DNA of 28,709 nt from Methanocella sp. (lineage in GTDB: Archaea; Halobacteriota; Methanocellia; Methanocellales; Methanocellaceae), in contig NZ_DATJPM010000047.1 of assembly GCF_035506375.1 (NCBI RefSeq), positions 1-28,709 on the forward strand, read 5' to 3'. The notes beneath the pieces are model-generated. The model was given only the letters and a program-made list of their open reading frames with translations, did not search any database and had not been told where the DNA came from. The position numbers were made by a program, and so were the translations under genes. Positions 7,603 to 14,338 of the stretch are shown piece by piece. Position 1 is the first letter of the stretch. Each line of letters begins with the position of its first letter.

Positions 7603-8589
7603 TCAACTCGAGATCATGGTATTCGTTATCATCTTGATCTCCGGCATAATGGCATCCTGTGTTATCTTCATCACAGTCGAGCTCTTGTACGACTCGATGG
7701 ACGCCAGTGCCGCCATAAGCGCCATTATGCCGTCTTCCCCGGAGGCCGATGGTTCATGCCCGTTCTTGCAGCAATTCATGAAGTGCTCGAGCTCATTCCG
7801 CAGAGGCTCCTTTTTCTCGACCTTCGCTTCCTTCACCCACTCTTTATCGTGGATGAAAATTTTCTGCTCCATGTAATCGCCATAGCCGACTGCTTCAGTG
7901 CCGATGACCGTGAACGTCCGGGTCTTATGCGGCGTAAGCCAGTTGGTCTCGACGACACCGGCCCGGTTGCCCGCGAATCGCAGGAGGATCGATGCGTGGT
8001 CTTCCTGCGAGTGGATGTCATTACCGGCAATGGCATACACTTCCTGCGGCGAAGAATTGTATAAATATGATATAATATCTATATCGTGGACGCCTATATC
8101 GAGGATGACGCCCACGTCCCGAATACGGGGATTATAAGGCCCCACACGCCGGGTATTTATACTCACGACCTTGCCCAATTCCATGGAGTCGATGAGGCTT
8201 TTCATCTTTATGACCGCCGGATTGAACCGCTCGATATGGCCGACCATCAGCTTGAGGCCTTCCAGGCGTGCCGCATCGACGATGGCCCTGGCGTTTTCGA
8301 CCGTATCGGATATCGGCTTTTCTACGAGCAGATTTGTGCCGCTGGAGATAACATCCAGTGCCACACGCCTGTGCAGAGTGGTCGGCACGACGACGCTCAC
8401 GGCGTCCAGGCCCAGCTTAAGCATCTCACGATAATCGGTGAAGCCCTGTGTACCATATTGCTTTGAAAGCGCTTCGACTCTCGTTTTGTCAACGTCAGCG
8501 ATGCCCGCGAGTTCCACACCCTGGATCTGACAATATGTCCGGATGTGGTTCTGGCCCATTGCACCGGCTCCAATTACGCCAACTTTCAT
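7603..8589 (-). CDS. Gfo/Idh/MocA family nucleotide-sugar oxidoreductase
   Basis: The 328-residue protein begins with a Rossmann NAD(P) site, VGVIGAGAMGQNHIRTY, and has VEKPISDT, the E-K-P motif whose lysine is catalytic, then GHIERFNPA. This is the pattern of WlbA/WbpB-like UDP-sugar 3-dehydrogenases. These oxidise C3 of a UDP-N-acetylhexosamine or its uronic acid so that an aminotransferase can install a 3-amino group. Here the aminotransferase and an acyltransferase lie directly upstream in the same operon, which supports that role. ATG 8589 follows the aminotransferase stop by three bases and has GGGGG eight bases before it. The true substrate (UDP-GlcNAc, UDP-GlcNAcA or another sugar) cannot be read from the sequence. 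Confidence 0.85.
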   Translation of the reverse strand: MKVGVIGAGAMGQNHIRTYCQIQGVELAGIADVDKTRVEALSKQYGTQGFTDYREMLKLGLDAVSVVVPTTLHRRVALDVISSGTNLLVEKPISDTVENARAIVDAARLEGLKLMVGHIERFNPAVIKMKSLIDSMELGKVVSINTRRVGPYNPRIRDVGVILDIGVHDIDIISYLYNSSPQEVYAIAGNDIHSQEDHASILLRFAGNRAGVVETNWLTPHKTRTFTVIGTEAVGYGDYMEQKIFIHDKEWVKEAKVEKKEPLRNELEHFMNCCKNGHEPSASGEDGIMALMAALASIESYKSSTVMKITQDAIMPEIKMITNTMISS

Positions 8590-8592
8590 AGA

Positions 8593-9693
8593 TTATACCC
8601 CCATTTTAGATATTTCTTTTATCGTTTTGGCAATTTCATCGATGTCCTCCTTAATAATCGACGGGTGTACCGGCAAGGATATAACTTCCTTTGCGGCCTG
8701 TTCCGATTTCGGATGATAGCTATTATACCCAAGTTCCTGGTAGATCTGCTGCCGGTGTATCGGCACGGGATAAAAAACACTGTTGCCTATTCCGGCTTTT
8801 GTGAGTTCCTGCGCGAGCGCGTCCCGGCTAAGCGGGAAATCGCCGGTGACCCGGACCGTATACTGGTGGAAGACGTGCCGGCAGTCCTGCCGGACGGCCG
8901 GGGTAACGATCCCAGGAATGCCTTTTAATTGTTCACTAAGGTACGCGGCGTTTTCTATACGCTTATTATTGAAACTATCGACCTTATTGAGCTGCGCCAG
9001 CCCTATTGCCGCCCCGATGTCGGTCATCCGCATGTTATACCCGAGCATCTCGTGGTAATACCTGACCTTCGAGCCGTGGGAACGGATCATCCGGGCTTTT
9101 TCGGCGAGCTTCCCGTCGCTGCAGGTGATCATCCCGCCCTCGCCCGAGGTCATGTTCTTCGTCGGGTAAAAGCTGAAGCAGCCCATGTCGAACGAGCCGC
9201 ATTTCCTGCCTTTGTAGAGCGCGCCGTGGGCCTGGCAGGCATCCTCGATGACGGCCATGCGGTAGTCCTCCGCCATGTCCATGATGGCCTTCATTTCCGC
9301 AGGATGCCCGTACAGGTCCACCGGCAATATGGCCCGGGTGCGGTGTGTGATCTTCCCCTTGATGTCCTCCGGATCGATGTTGAACGTGTCCGGCTCGATG
9401 TCGGCGAAGACGGGCTTTGCCCCGGTATATAATATGCTGTTGGCCGTGGCGATGAAGGAGAACGGGGTCGTAATGACCTCGTCGCCTTTTCCGATTCCAC
9501 GGGCTTGAAGCGCGATATGGAGGGCGGCGGTGCCCGAGTTGACCGCTATGGCGTGGTCGACGCCGATATATTTCGAGAAGGCCTCCTCGAACTCTTTCAC
9601 TCTCGGCCCTTCGGCGATCATGCCGGACCTCATGACGCCGACGACGCCGTCGATCTCTTCCTGGGCTATGAGAGGTTTCGCGATAGGTATCAT
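8593..9693 (-). CDS. DegT/DnrJ/EryC1/StrS sugar aminotransferase
   Basis: This PLP-dependent nucleotide-sugar aminotransferase has VNSGTAALHIALQA, TTPFSFIATANSI, VIEDACQAHGA and the Schiff-base segment FSFYPTKNMTSGEGG, all standard for the family. It most resembles the WbpE/WlbC type that aminates a 3-keto-UDP-sugar. Starting from ATG 9693 it has 366 residues and begins MIPIAKPLIAQEEIDGV, the usual N-terminus. An earlier in-frame TTG at 9702 overlaps the acyltransferase stop but adds only three residues. A TGATC sequence just before the ATG may act as a weak ribosome site. It is the middle gene of the acyltransferase-aminotransferase-oxidoreductase set. Confidence 0.88.
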   Translation of the reverse strand: MIPIAKPLIAQEEIDGVVGVMRSGMIAEGPRVKEFEEAFSKYIGVDHAIAVNSGTAALHIALQARGIGKGDEVITTPFSFIATANSILYTGAKPVFADIEPDTFNIDPEDIKGKITHRTRAILPVDLYGHPAEMKAIMDMAEDYRMAVIEDACQAHGALYKGRKCGSFDMGCFSFYPTKNMTSGEGGMITCSDGKLAEKARMIRSHGSKVRYYHEMLGYNMRMTDIGAAIGLAQLNKVDSFNNKRIENAAYLSEQLKGIPGIVTPAVRQDCRHVFHQYTVRVTGDFPLSRDALAQELTKAGIGNSVFYPVPIHRQQIYQELGYNSYHPKSEQAAKEVISLPVHPSIIKEDIDEIAKTIKEISKMGV

Positions 9694-9698
9694 GATGA

Positions 9699-10388
9699 TC
9701 AAATCTTGTTCAAATTTCTCAAATTTTCCGGAAGCTTCACGATCTTTGCCGGCGCGCCGATGGCCAGCATCCAGGGCGGCACGTTTTTCGTCACGACCGC
9801 ACCTGCCCCGACCATGGCACCCTCACCGACCTCGACGCCGGGCAGTATAGTGGCGTTCGCGCCGATCGAGGCGCCCGTCCTTAAGACCGGCCCCTTAAGG
9901 TCGTACTTGACACGGATAGGGTATTTATCGTTGGTCAGGACCGAACAGGGGCCCATGAATACATTATCCTCGATGATCGTGTTCAACGGCACGTAGACGT
10001 TACTCTGCATGCTCACGCTGTTGCCGATGATAGAATAGCCGTCTATGATCGTGTTCGTCCCTATGAGGACATTATCCCCCAGGGTAGTCATTTCCCGGAC
10101 CATGATGTTATGGCCGGTCCGCAGATTGTTGCCGATCTTCACGTCACAATAGATGGTCGAGTTCGAGCGGATGACCGCATTGTCGCCGATCGTCGTCCCC
10201 GCATAGGGATAGCGCTCGAGCTTAATGTTCCTGGACCGGGCATCGTCCAGCACCTTGCTGGACGGATACCCGAGGATGACGTTCTCCAGGATCGTGCAGT
10301 TTTTACCCAAGCTGCTTGTCCCGTAGATCCGGCACGACTCGTGGACGTGATTTCCCCGGCTACGGGTGATTATTGTTTGAGAATACGT
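9699..10388 (-). CDS. Hexapeptide-repeat (LbH) sugar N-acyltransferase
   Basis: The protein is a left-handed beta-helix acyltransferase with many imperfect [LIV]GxxxX repeats: IGDNAVIRSNSTIYCDVKIG, LGDNVLIGTNTIIDG, IGANATILPGVEVGEGAMVG and the C-terminal AIGAPAKIVK. It most likely acetylates the amino group installed by the neighbouring aminotransferase, as WbpD/WlbB do. The first canonical start is TTG at 10310. The hexapeptide pattern, however, continues upstream in frame (VHESCRIYGTSSLGKNCTI) to a TAA near 10413. No ATG, GTG or TTG lies in that extension. Candidate starts are ACG at 10388-10386, eight bases after GGGGG (10401-10397), or ATA at 10394. The ACG start gives 229 residues. Its stop overlaps the start region of the aminotransferase gene. 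Confidence 0.82.
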   Translation of the reverse strand, partial: TYSQTIITRSRGNHVHESCRIYGTSSLGKNCTILENVILGYPSSKVLDDARSRNIKLERYPYAGTTIGDNAVIRSNSTIYCDVKIGNNLRTGHNIMVREMTTLGDNVLIGTNTIIDGYSIIGNSVSMQSNVYVPLNTIIEDNVFMGPCSVLTNDKYPIRVKYDLKGPVLRTGASIGANATILPGVEVGEGAMVGAGAVVTKNVPPWMLAIGAPAKIVKLPENLRNLNKI

Positions 10389-10396
10389 ACTTATGT

Positions 10397-10401
10397 CCCC
10401 C
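10397..10401 (-). promoter_or_regulatory. GGGGG ribosome binding site with no canonical start downstream
   Basis: AAAAGGGGGAC lies between the ParB-family stop codon (10415-10413) and the acyltransferase coding pattern. The codons that follow in frame are ATA and, eight bases after the G run, ACG. No ATG, GTG or TTG occurs in this frame until 10310, about 85 bases downstream and inside conserved sequence. Confidence 0.45.
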
Positions 10402-10412
10402 TTTTGACCGCT

Positions 10413-11369
10413 TTAAACTAGTGCTTTATCCTGTAATTTATCACCGCTGAATGCCGCATCGTCTTTGAGCATCGCGTATAGCGAGCTCAATTTCTCCAGT
10501 GCTATCTCGATCTTATTAATGACATCCTGCCTTTTCGGCCGCTCGGACGCCTGGTAGCTGTTGATCAGGAGCTCTATATCCCGGCCGATCTTTTCCACAT
10601 ATTTTATGACCTCGTCATCGGGCGTGTTACGGCCTATACTGCCGGCCTGGCCTGCATCCGCTTGCATGAAGTTGCCCTTATGCATTTTTTTTATTGACTG
10701 AAGGTATTTTAGCGCATCCTGATCCCGCATCTCCTTTGATTTAATCGAAAGGTATGCGGTTTTTTGAAGCTCCATCGGAAGCCGTGCAATGTCTTCGATG
10801 ACCTTGATATTGATACCGTATGCAGGTTTCTGGCCGTCATCGTCTGAAAATCTATCCAGGCTAGATTTTGCCGCTTGCCATTCGCTCGCCAGGATCACCT
10901 GCAGGTCGGGATCCAGGCGCTTGACCAGGCCCACCTTGGACGTGACGTAGTCGGGAGTTTTTCCGATGATCTCCGCGATCTCCTTATATTTGTAGCCGTG
11001 GGACTGCTTCAGCAGGATGAACGCGTGCCCGAGGTCGAACGGGTTAACGTCCTCCCGCTGAATGTTGGCGATGATCTGCTTAAAAACGGCATCCGCGCGG
11101 GTCTCCTCGACTTCGATGATCACTTCCCGGCCGACGATCAGATCGGATATGCCCAGCTCCTTCATCGCCCTCAGCCTTCGCTCGCCGTCAATGACCGTAT
11201 AAGAGCCACCCGTCCTGCAGACGAGGATCGGCTGGAGAAGACCGACATCCGAGATAGTGGACTTAAGGTTATTGATATTCCCCGGGTTCTTTCGCAGATG
11301 GTCCGGGCTGACCTTAATGTCATTAATCGGTAAATTTGCAAGACTATATTTCTCTTCAATAACGACTAT
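10413..11369 (-). CDS. ParB/Spo0J-family DNA-binding protein (putative operon regulator)
   Basis: The reading frame encodes a ParB-like protein. Numbered from ATA 11369, the N-terminal domain shows LANLPINDIKVSP (10-22), GLLQPILV (43-50) and VIDGERRLRAM (59-69), followed by ANIQREDVNPFDLGHAF and a helix-turn-helix around 123-153 (YKYKEIAEIIGKTPDYVTSKV). The C-terminal part is helical and may dimerise. The first canonical start, ATG 11165, would remove the GLLQPI and GERR motifs, so the real start must be upstream. The frame is open back to TAA 11384-11382 but has no ATG, GTG or TTG there. ATA 11369 lies seven bases after GGGGG. No parA is nearby, and it leads a sugar operon, so a regulatory role is more likely than chromosome partitioning; this is inference. 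Confidence 0.85.
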   Translation of the reverse strand: MVVIEEKYSLANLPINDIKVSPDHLRKNPGNINNLKSTISDVGLLQPILVCRTGGSYTVIDGERRLRAMKELGISDLIVGREVIIEVEETRADAVFKQIIANIQREDVNPFDLGHAFILLKQSHGYKYKEIAEIIGKTPDYVTSKVGLVKRLDPDLQVILASEWQAAKSSLDRFSDDDGQKPAYGINIKVIEDIARLPMELQKTAYLSIKSKEMRDQDALKYLQSIKKMHKGNFMQADAGQAGSIGRNTPDDEVIKYVEKIGRDIELLINSYQASERPKRQDVINKIEIALEKLSSLYAMLKDDAAFSGDKLQDKALV

Positions 11370-11376
11370 TGATATG

Positions 11377-11381
11377 CCCCC
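11377..11381 (-). promoter_or_regulatory. GGGGG ribosome binding site of the ParB-family gene
   Basis: AGTAAGGGGGC directly follows the in-frame TAA (11384-11382). The conserved ParB reading frame starts right after it with ATA TCA ATA GTC GTT ATT. The second ATA (11369-11367) is at the seven-base spacing expected for an SD-led start. A canonical start codon is missing. Confidence 0.45.
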
Positions 11382-11384
11382 TTA

Positions 11385-11872
11385 CTATTAAAAATAGAAA
11401 AAAAGTGGTTGATATACCTTTCTAGATTTATTATGAGTAATTCAAATAAAATATTTATATATTTAATTTATTATAAATTTTTGTAAATATGTTCTAATCA
11501 AAATTAAATTAAAAAAAATATATTTACATTCGAACTCGGTGTTTTGGCACCTTGTTTATTTTAATATGAAATATTTAATATAATAATAATTAATTTTTTT
11601 GTATAAATAATTATAAATATTTAATTATTCAAGCAAATACTAACATTTATTATGTAGCAACGTGTTACTATATTAATTTATAATTTTTCGCTATTTTTCT
11701 TCAGGGCGATCTCGTTTATCGATATGATTTAATGCAAGTTAATCAAAGGCCTTCATAGAGTGTACCAGTATCTCGCATATCTTTTAGATTATCTTATCCG
11801 GCACCCATTTTGCTTACTTATTCTGAAAGCATTTAGCTGAACATTGTTTATTCAAAAGAATAATATAATGGG
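11385..11872. other. AT-rich intergenic region, probable promoter zone of the ParB-led operon
   Basis: About 490 bases of strongly AT-rich DNA with no supportable gene. It contains many TATA-like stretches, such as the run from about 11450 to 11640, and must hold the promoter for the minus-strand operon that starts at 11.37 kb. A near-palindrome, GTAGCAACGTGTTAC (11654-11668, one G-T pair), is a candidate protein-binding site. A short hairpin, GGTG-loop-CACC, lies near 11540-11553. No tRNA or known RNA fold was recognised. Confidence 0.5.
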
Positions 11873-12013
11873 CTACGTCGATCTCGGATGTTTGAACGGA
11901 TGCGTTTCCGAACGCCTATTAAAATAGGGCAGCATCGCGTCCAGGATCTCGTCGCTCACCTGCGTGGTCGCCATGTCATCCAGATAGACCTGTCTCTTGG
12001 CACCATCAATCAT
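11873..12013 (-). pseudogene. Cysteine desulfurase (NifS/IscS) N-terminal remnant
   Basis: The minus strand from ATG 12013 reads 46 codons to TAG 11873. Residues 9-31 contain VYLDDMATTQVS and ILDAMLPYF, which match the N-terminus of class-V cysteine desulfurases (consensus YLDNAATTPV...VLDAMLPYF). After the PYFN position the similarity stops; the expected YGNPSS is replaced by SETHPFKHPRST and a stop. The PLP lysine, active-site cysteine and the rest of the roughly 390-residue enzyme are absent, so it cannot be catalytic. It lies directly beside, and divergent from, the SepCysS gene, another PLP enzyme of cysteine and sulfur chemistry. It could be a relic of a replaced desulfurase or, less likely, a small expressed peptide. 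Confidence 0.65.
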
Positions 12014-12091
12014 ATAATATTTATTACATTAAATAGTATAATTGCGTTAAAAGACAGGCTTAAGTATTATTAATCGAATGTGGCATGTGCA

Positions 12092-13240
12092 ATGACGATC
12101 AATACGGCAAAGTTCGGCTTTATCAAGAGAGATACGCCCAGGGAGATCAACCTGGACCCCCTGCAGACCGGGGGCATACTGACTCCCGAGGCACGGCAGG
12201 CATTACAGGAATGGGGTGACGGCTACTCGGTCTGCGACTACTGCGGCGGCTCCCTCGACCAGATCAAGACGCCACCCATCTTCGATTTTGTCTATAAGGC
12301 CCTGCCCGAGTTTTTAGGATGCGACCAGGCGCGCATCACCAATGGCGCCCGGGAAGCCAAGTTCGCCATCATGCATTCCATCTGTAAGGAGGGCGACTGG
12401 ATCGTCATGGACGGCAACGCCCACTATTCGTCGCTGGTCGCTGCGCAGAGGGCCCGCCTGAACATCAGGCTCGTCGAAAAGACGCCCAACCCGGAGTATA
12501 AGATACTGCCGGAGAAGTATGCGGAAGCCATCGACGCTGTAAAGCGCGAGTCCGGTAAGACGCCGGCGCTGGCGCTGCTTACATACCCCGATGGTAATTA
12601 TGGCAACATCGCCGACGCCCGGGCGATCTCGAAGGTCGTCCACGACAGCGGCATACCGTTCCTGGTCAACGGCGCTTATGCGATAGGCCGCATGCCGTTC
12701 AACGCAAAAGATCTGGGAGCCGACTTCGTGTCGGGCAGCGGCCACAAGAGCATGGCGGCTTCCGGCCCGATAGGAGTGTTAGGCGTCAGCAAAGAGTATG
12801 CGCCAAAAGTGCTCGCAAAATCACCGACGCATAAGGCCAAGGAGATCGAGCTCCTGGGCTGCACGGCCCGCGGAGCTACCATCATGACAATGCTGGCCTC
12901 GTTTCCCACGGTTTATGAGCGCACGAAGCCGGCGCGCTGGCAGAAGGAAGTCGAGGACGCCCGGTGGTTCTCCTCACAATTTGAAAGCATCGGGCTGAAG
13001 CAGCTCGGCGATAAGCCGCACAGTCACGACCTCATGTTCTTCGAGGCCATGCCGTTCTTCGACATATCCCAGAAGCTCGACCGGTACTTCCTCTACCGCG
13101 AGCTAAAAGAGAGAAGCATCCACGGCATCAAGCCCGGCCTGACCAAGAACTTCAAGATCAGCACGTTCGGCGTGGGAAGGGAAAAGCTGAGCATCGTGGT
13201 CGACGCGTTCAAGGAAATATTACAAAAGTACAGCCAGTAA
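12092..13240 (+). CDS. pscS: O-phospho-L-seryl-tRNA:Cys-tRNA synthase (SepCysS)
   Basis: SepCysS converts phosphoseryl-tRNA(Cys) to cysteinyl-tRNA(Cys), the second step of tRNA-dependent cysteine synthesis in methanogens. Evidence is INLDPLQTGGILTPEA, the paired cysteines in SVCDYCGG, TNGAREAKF, the PLP lysine in SGSGHKSMAASGP and a third conserved cysteine in LLGCTARG. The three cysteines correspond to those needed for the persulfide chemistry of the family. Length is normal at about 382 residues. ATG 12092 gives MTINTAKFGFIKRDTPREIN; an in-frame GTG at 12080 adds four residues. Neither has a strong SD, and leaderless or short-leader expression from the AT-rich upstream DNA is plausible. No SepRS or SepCysE gene is seen beside it. 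The neighbour upstream is the desulfurase remnant. Confidence 0.95.
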   Translation: MTINTAKFGFIKRDTPREINLDPLQTGGILTPEARQALQEWGDGYSVCDYCGGSLDQIKTPPIFDFVYKALPEFLGCDQARITNGAREAKFAIMHSICKEGDWIVMDGNAHYSSLVAAQRARLNIRLVEKTPNPEYKILPEKYAEAIDAVKRESGKTPALALLTYPDGNYGNIADARAISKVVHDSGIPFLVNGAYAIGRMPFNAKDLGADFVSGSGHKSMAASGPIGVLGVSKEYAPKVLAKSPTHKAKEIELLGCTARGATIMTMLASFPTVYERTKPARWQKEVEDARWFSSQFESIGLKQLGDKPHSHDLMFFEAMPFFDISQKLDRYFLYRELKERSIHGIKPGLTKNFKISTFGVGREKLSIVVDAFKEILQKYSQ

Positions 13241-13292
13241 TTCATTATTTATCCTGGCAGTGTTATTTATGCCGGTGGGGGTTCCTGCCGGG

Positions 13293-13388
13293 TTAAAGTG
13301 CCCGGGAAAGGAACGCCCAGACGGCCAGTGCTACGACTCCCGTCAGCAGCGCCAGGATGATCGTTAAGGCGAGCAGCGAGATATGCAT
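13293..13388 (-). CDS. 31-residue single-span membrane protein
   Basis: On the minus strand ATG 13388 opens a 31-codon frame ending at TAA 13293: MHISLLALTIILALLTGVVA continuing into LAVWAFLSRAL. Almost the whole peptide is one hydrophobic helix with a short polar head and a basic residue near the C-terminus. A TATA-like element (AATATATAAATTT, about 13420-13434) sits roughly 35-45 bases upstream, which fits a nearly leaderless archaeal transcript; no SD is present. It is convergent with SepCysS and upstream of the dapF 3' end. Such small proteins are often accessory subunits or regulators of membrane complexes, but nothing here identifies a partner. Coding status is inferred from composition and promoter spacing. 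Confidence 0.5.
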   Translation of the reverse strand: MHISLLALTIILALLTGVVALAVWAFLSRAL

Positions 13389-13419
13389 GATATTGACAGT
13401 TCAAAATAATATATTAATA

Positions 13420-13434
13420 AATTTATATATTTAG
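13420..13434 (-). promoter_or_regulatory. TATA box of the small membrane protein
   Basis: Minus-strand AAATATATAAATTT lies 32-46 bases before the ATG at 13388. With initiation about 25 bases downstream of a TATA box, the leader would be about 10 bases or less. Confidence 0.4.
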
Positions 13435-13498
13435 CTTTCTTTATTCATACGTTTAGAGGGTAATGGACGGTAAAAAAGCGGATTAACAGTAGAAAAAA

Positions 13499-14338
13499 TT
13501 AGAGCTTCGCGGGATCGAATTCGATCTCACCTTTGTAAACGGTCTCGGCGCCGCCCTCCATATAAGCCATGTCTTTGTCGAAGCTGATCATGAGCTCGCC
13601 ACCCGGCGTCTTAACAACGGCAGTGTCCCGGATGATCCCCAGGTGCCTGGCCACGGCGGCGGCCGCTACGGAGCCCGTGCCGCAGCTCAGCGTTTCGCCC
13701 TCGACGCCACGCTCATAGGTACGCACGCGGAGGCCGCCCATGTCCCGCTGGACGAAGTTCACGTTCGCACCTTTGGGGAAGACCTTATCGAACCTGATCT
13801 CGGGCGCCGCATCCATTAGATCGGGATCCTCGAGCGAATCGACGAAGATGACGGCGTGGGGCACGCCCGTGTTGACGGCGGATACCTCGTAGCCGTGCAT
13901 GGGCACGTTGATGAACTCGCCCCGGCCCTGGGCCGGGATCTTTATGCGGTCGAAGAGGGGCTTGCCCATATTGACCTTCACAAGCGTCTTGCCGTTATCG
14001 ACCTTAGTATCGATCTCCAGCACGCCTGCCTTCGTCTCGACCCGGGATTTCCCGGGCACGATATACCGCTGGTCGAGAGCGTACTTAGCAAAGCAGCGGA
14101 TGCCGTTGCCGCACATCTCGGCCTCGGAGCCGTCCTCGTTGAAGATACGCATCTGTAGCGGAGCCCGGACGCCCTTGGTCAAAAACATGACGCCGTCGGC
14201 GCCAATGCCGAAGCGCCGGTGGCAGTACTTCCTGGCGAAGGCTGCCTTCTTATCGTCGGGCACGAGGAGATCGTCCCACTCGTCGAGCAGGATGAAATCG
14301 TTGCCGTTGCCCTGGAGCTTGGTGAACTGAATGCTCAT
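13499..14338 (-). CDS. dapF: Diaminopimelate epimerase
   Basis: DapF interconverts LL- and meso-diaminopimelate in lysine synthesis, using two cysteines as acid and base. Both are visible: AEMCGNGIRCFAKY (Cys76) and ETLSCGTGSVAAAA (Cys219). The N-terminal FTKLQGNGNDFILLDE and the AVNTGVPHAV motif are also typical, and 279 residues is the usual length. The ATG overlaps the lysA stop by four bases (ATGA), so the genes are translationally coupled; GGGTAG lies just upstream. T-rich runs follow the stop codon (13441-13498) and probably end the operon transcript. No sign of truncation. Confidence 0.96.
   Translation of the reverse strand: MSIQFTKLQGNGNDFILLDEWDDLLVPDDKKAAFARKYCHRRFGIGADGVMFLTKGVRAPLQMRIFNEDGSEAEMCGNGIRCFAKYALDQRYIVPGKSRVETKAGVLEIDTKVDNGKTLVKVNMGKPLFDRIKIPAQGRGEFINVPMHGYEVSAVNTGVPHAVIFVDSLEDPDLMDAAPEIRFDKVFPKGANVNFVQRDMGGLRVRTYERGVEGETLSCGTGSVAAAAVARHLGIIRDTAVVKTPGGELMISFDKDMAYMEGGAETVYKGEIEFDPAKL

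Noticed and set aside
10310..11165. Frameshift as the reason for missing starts in the ParB-family and acyltransferase genes
   Set aside because: In both cases the conserved N-terminal sequence is in the same frame as the rest of the gene, so no shift is needed; only the start codon is unusual.
11171..11359. 62-codon minus-strand frame starting with ATG at the head of the ParB-family gene
   Set aside because: It is in another frame from the conserved ParB motifs, which read through the same DNA in the frame of 10413-11369. It has no family resemblance.
11540..11553. Short GGTG/CACC hairpin as an RNA gene or terminator
   Set aside because: The stem is only four bases and no known RNA fold or gene end is adjacent, so it is recorded only as part of the AT-rich region.
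11888..12073. 61-codon plus-strand frame upstream of SepCysS
   Set aside because: It overlaps the desulfurase remnant on the other strand, which has recognisable similarity, whereas this frame has none.
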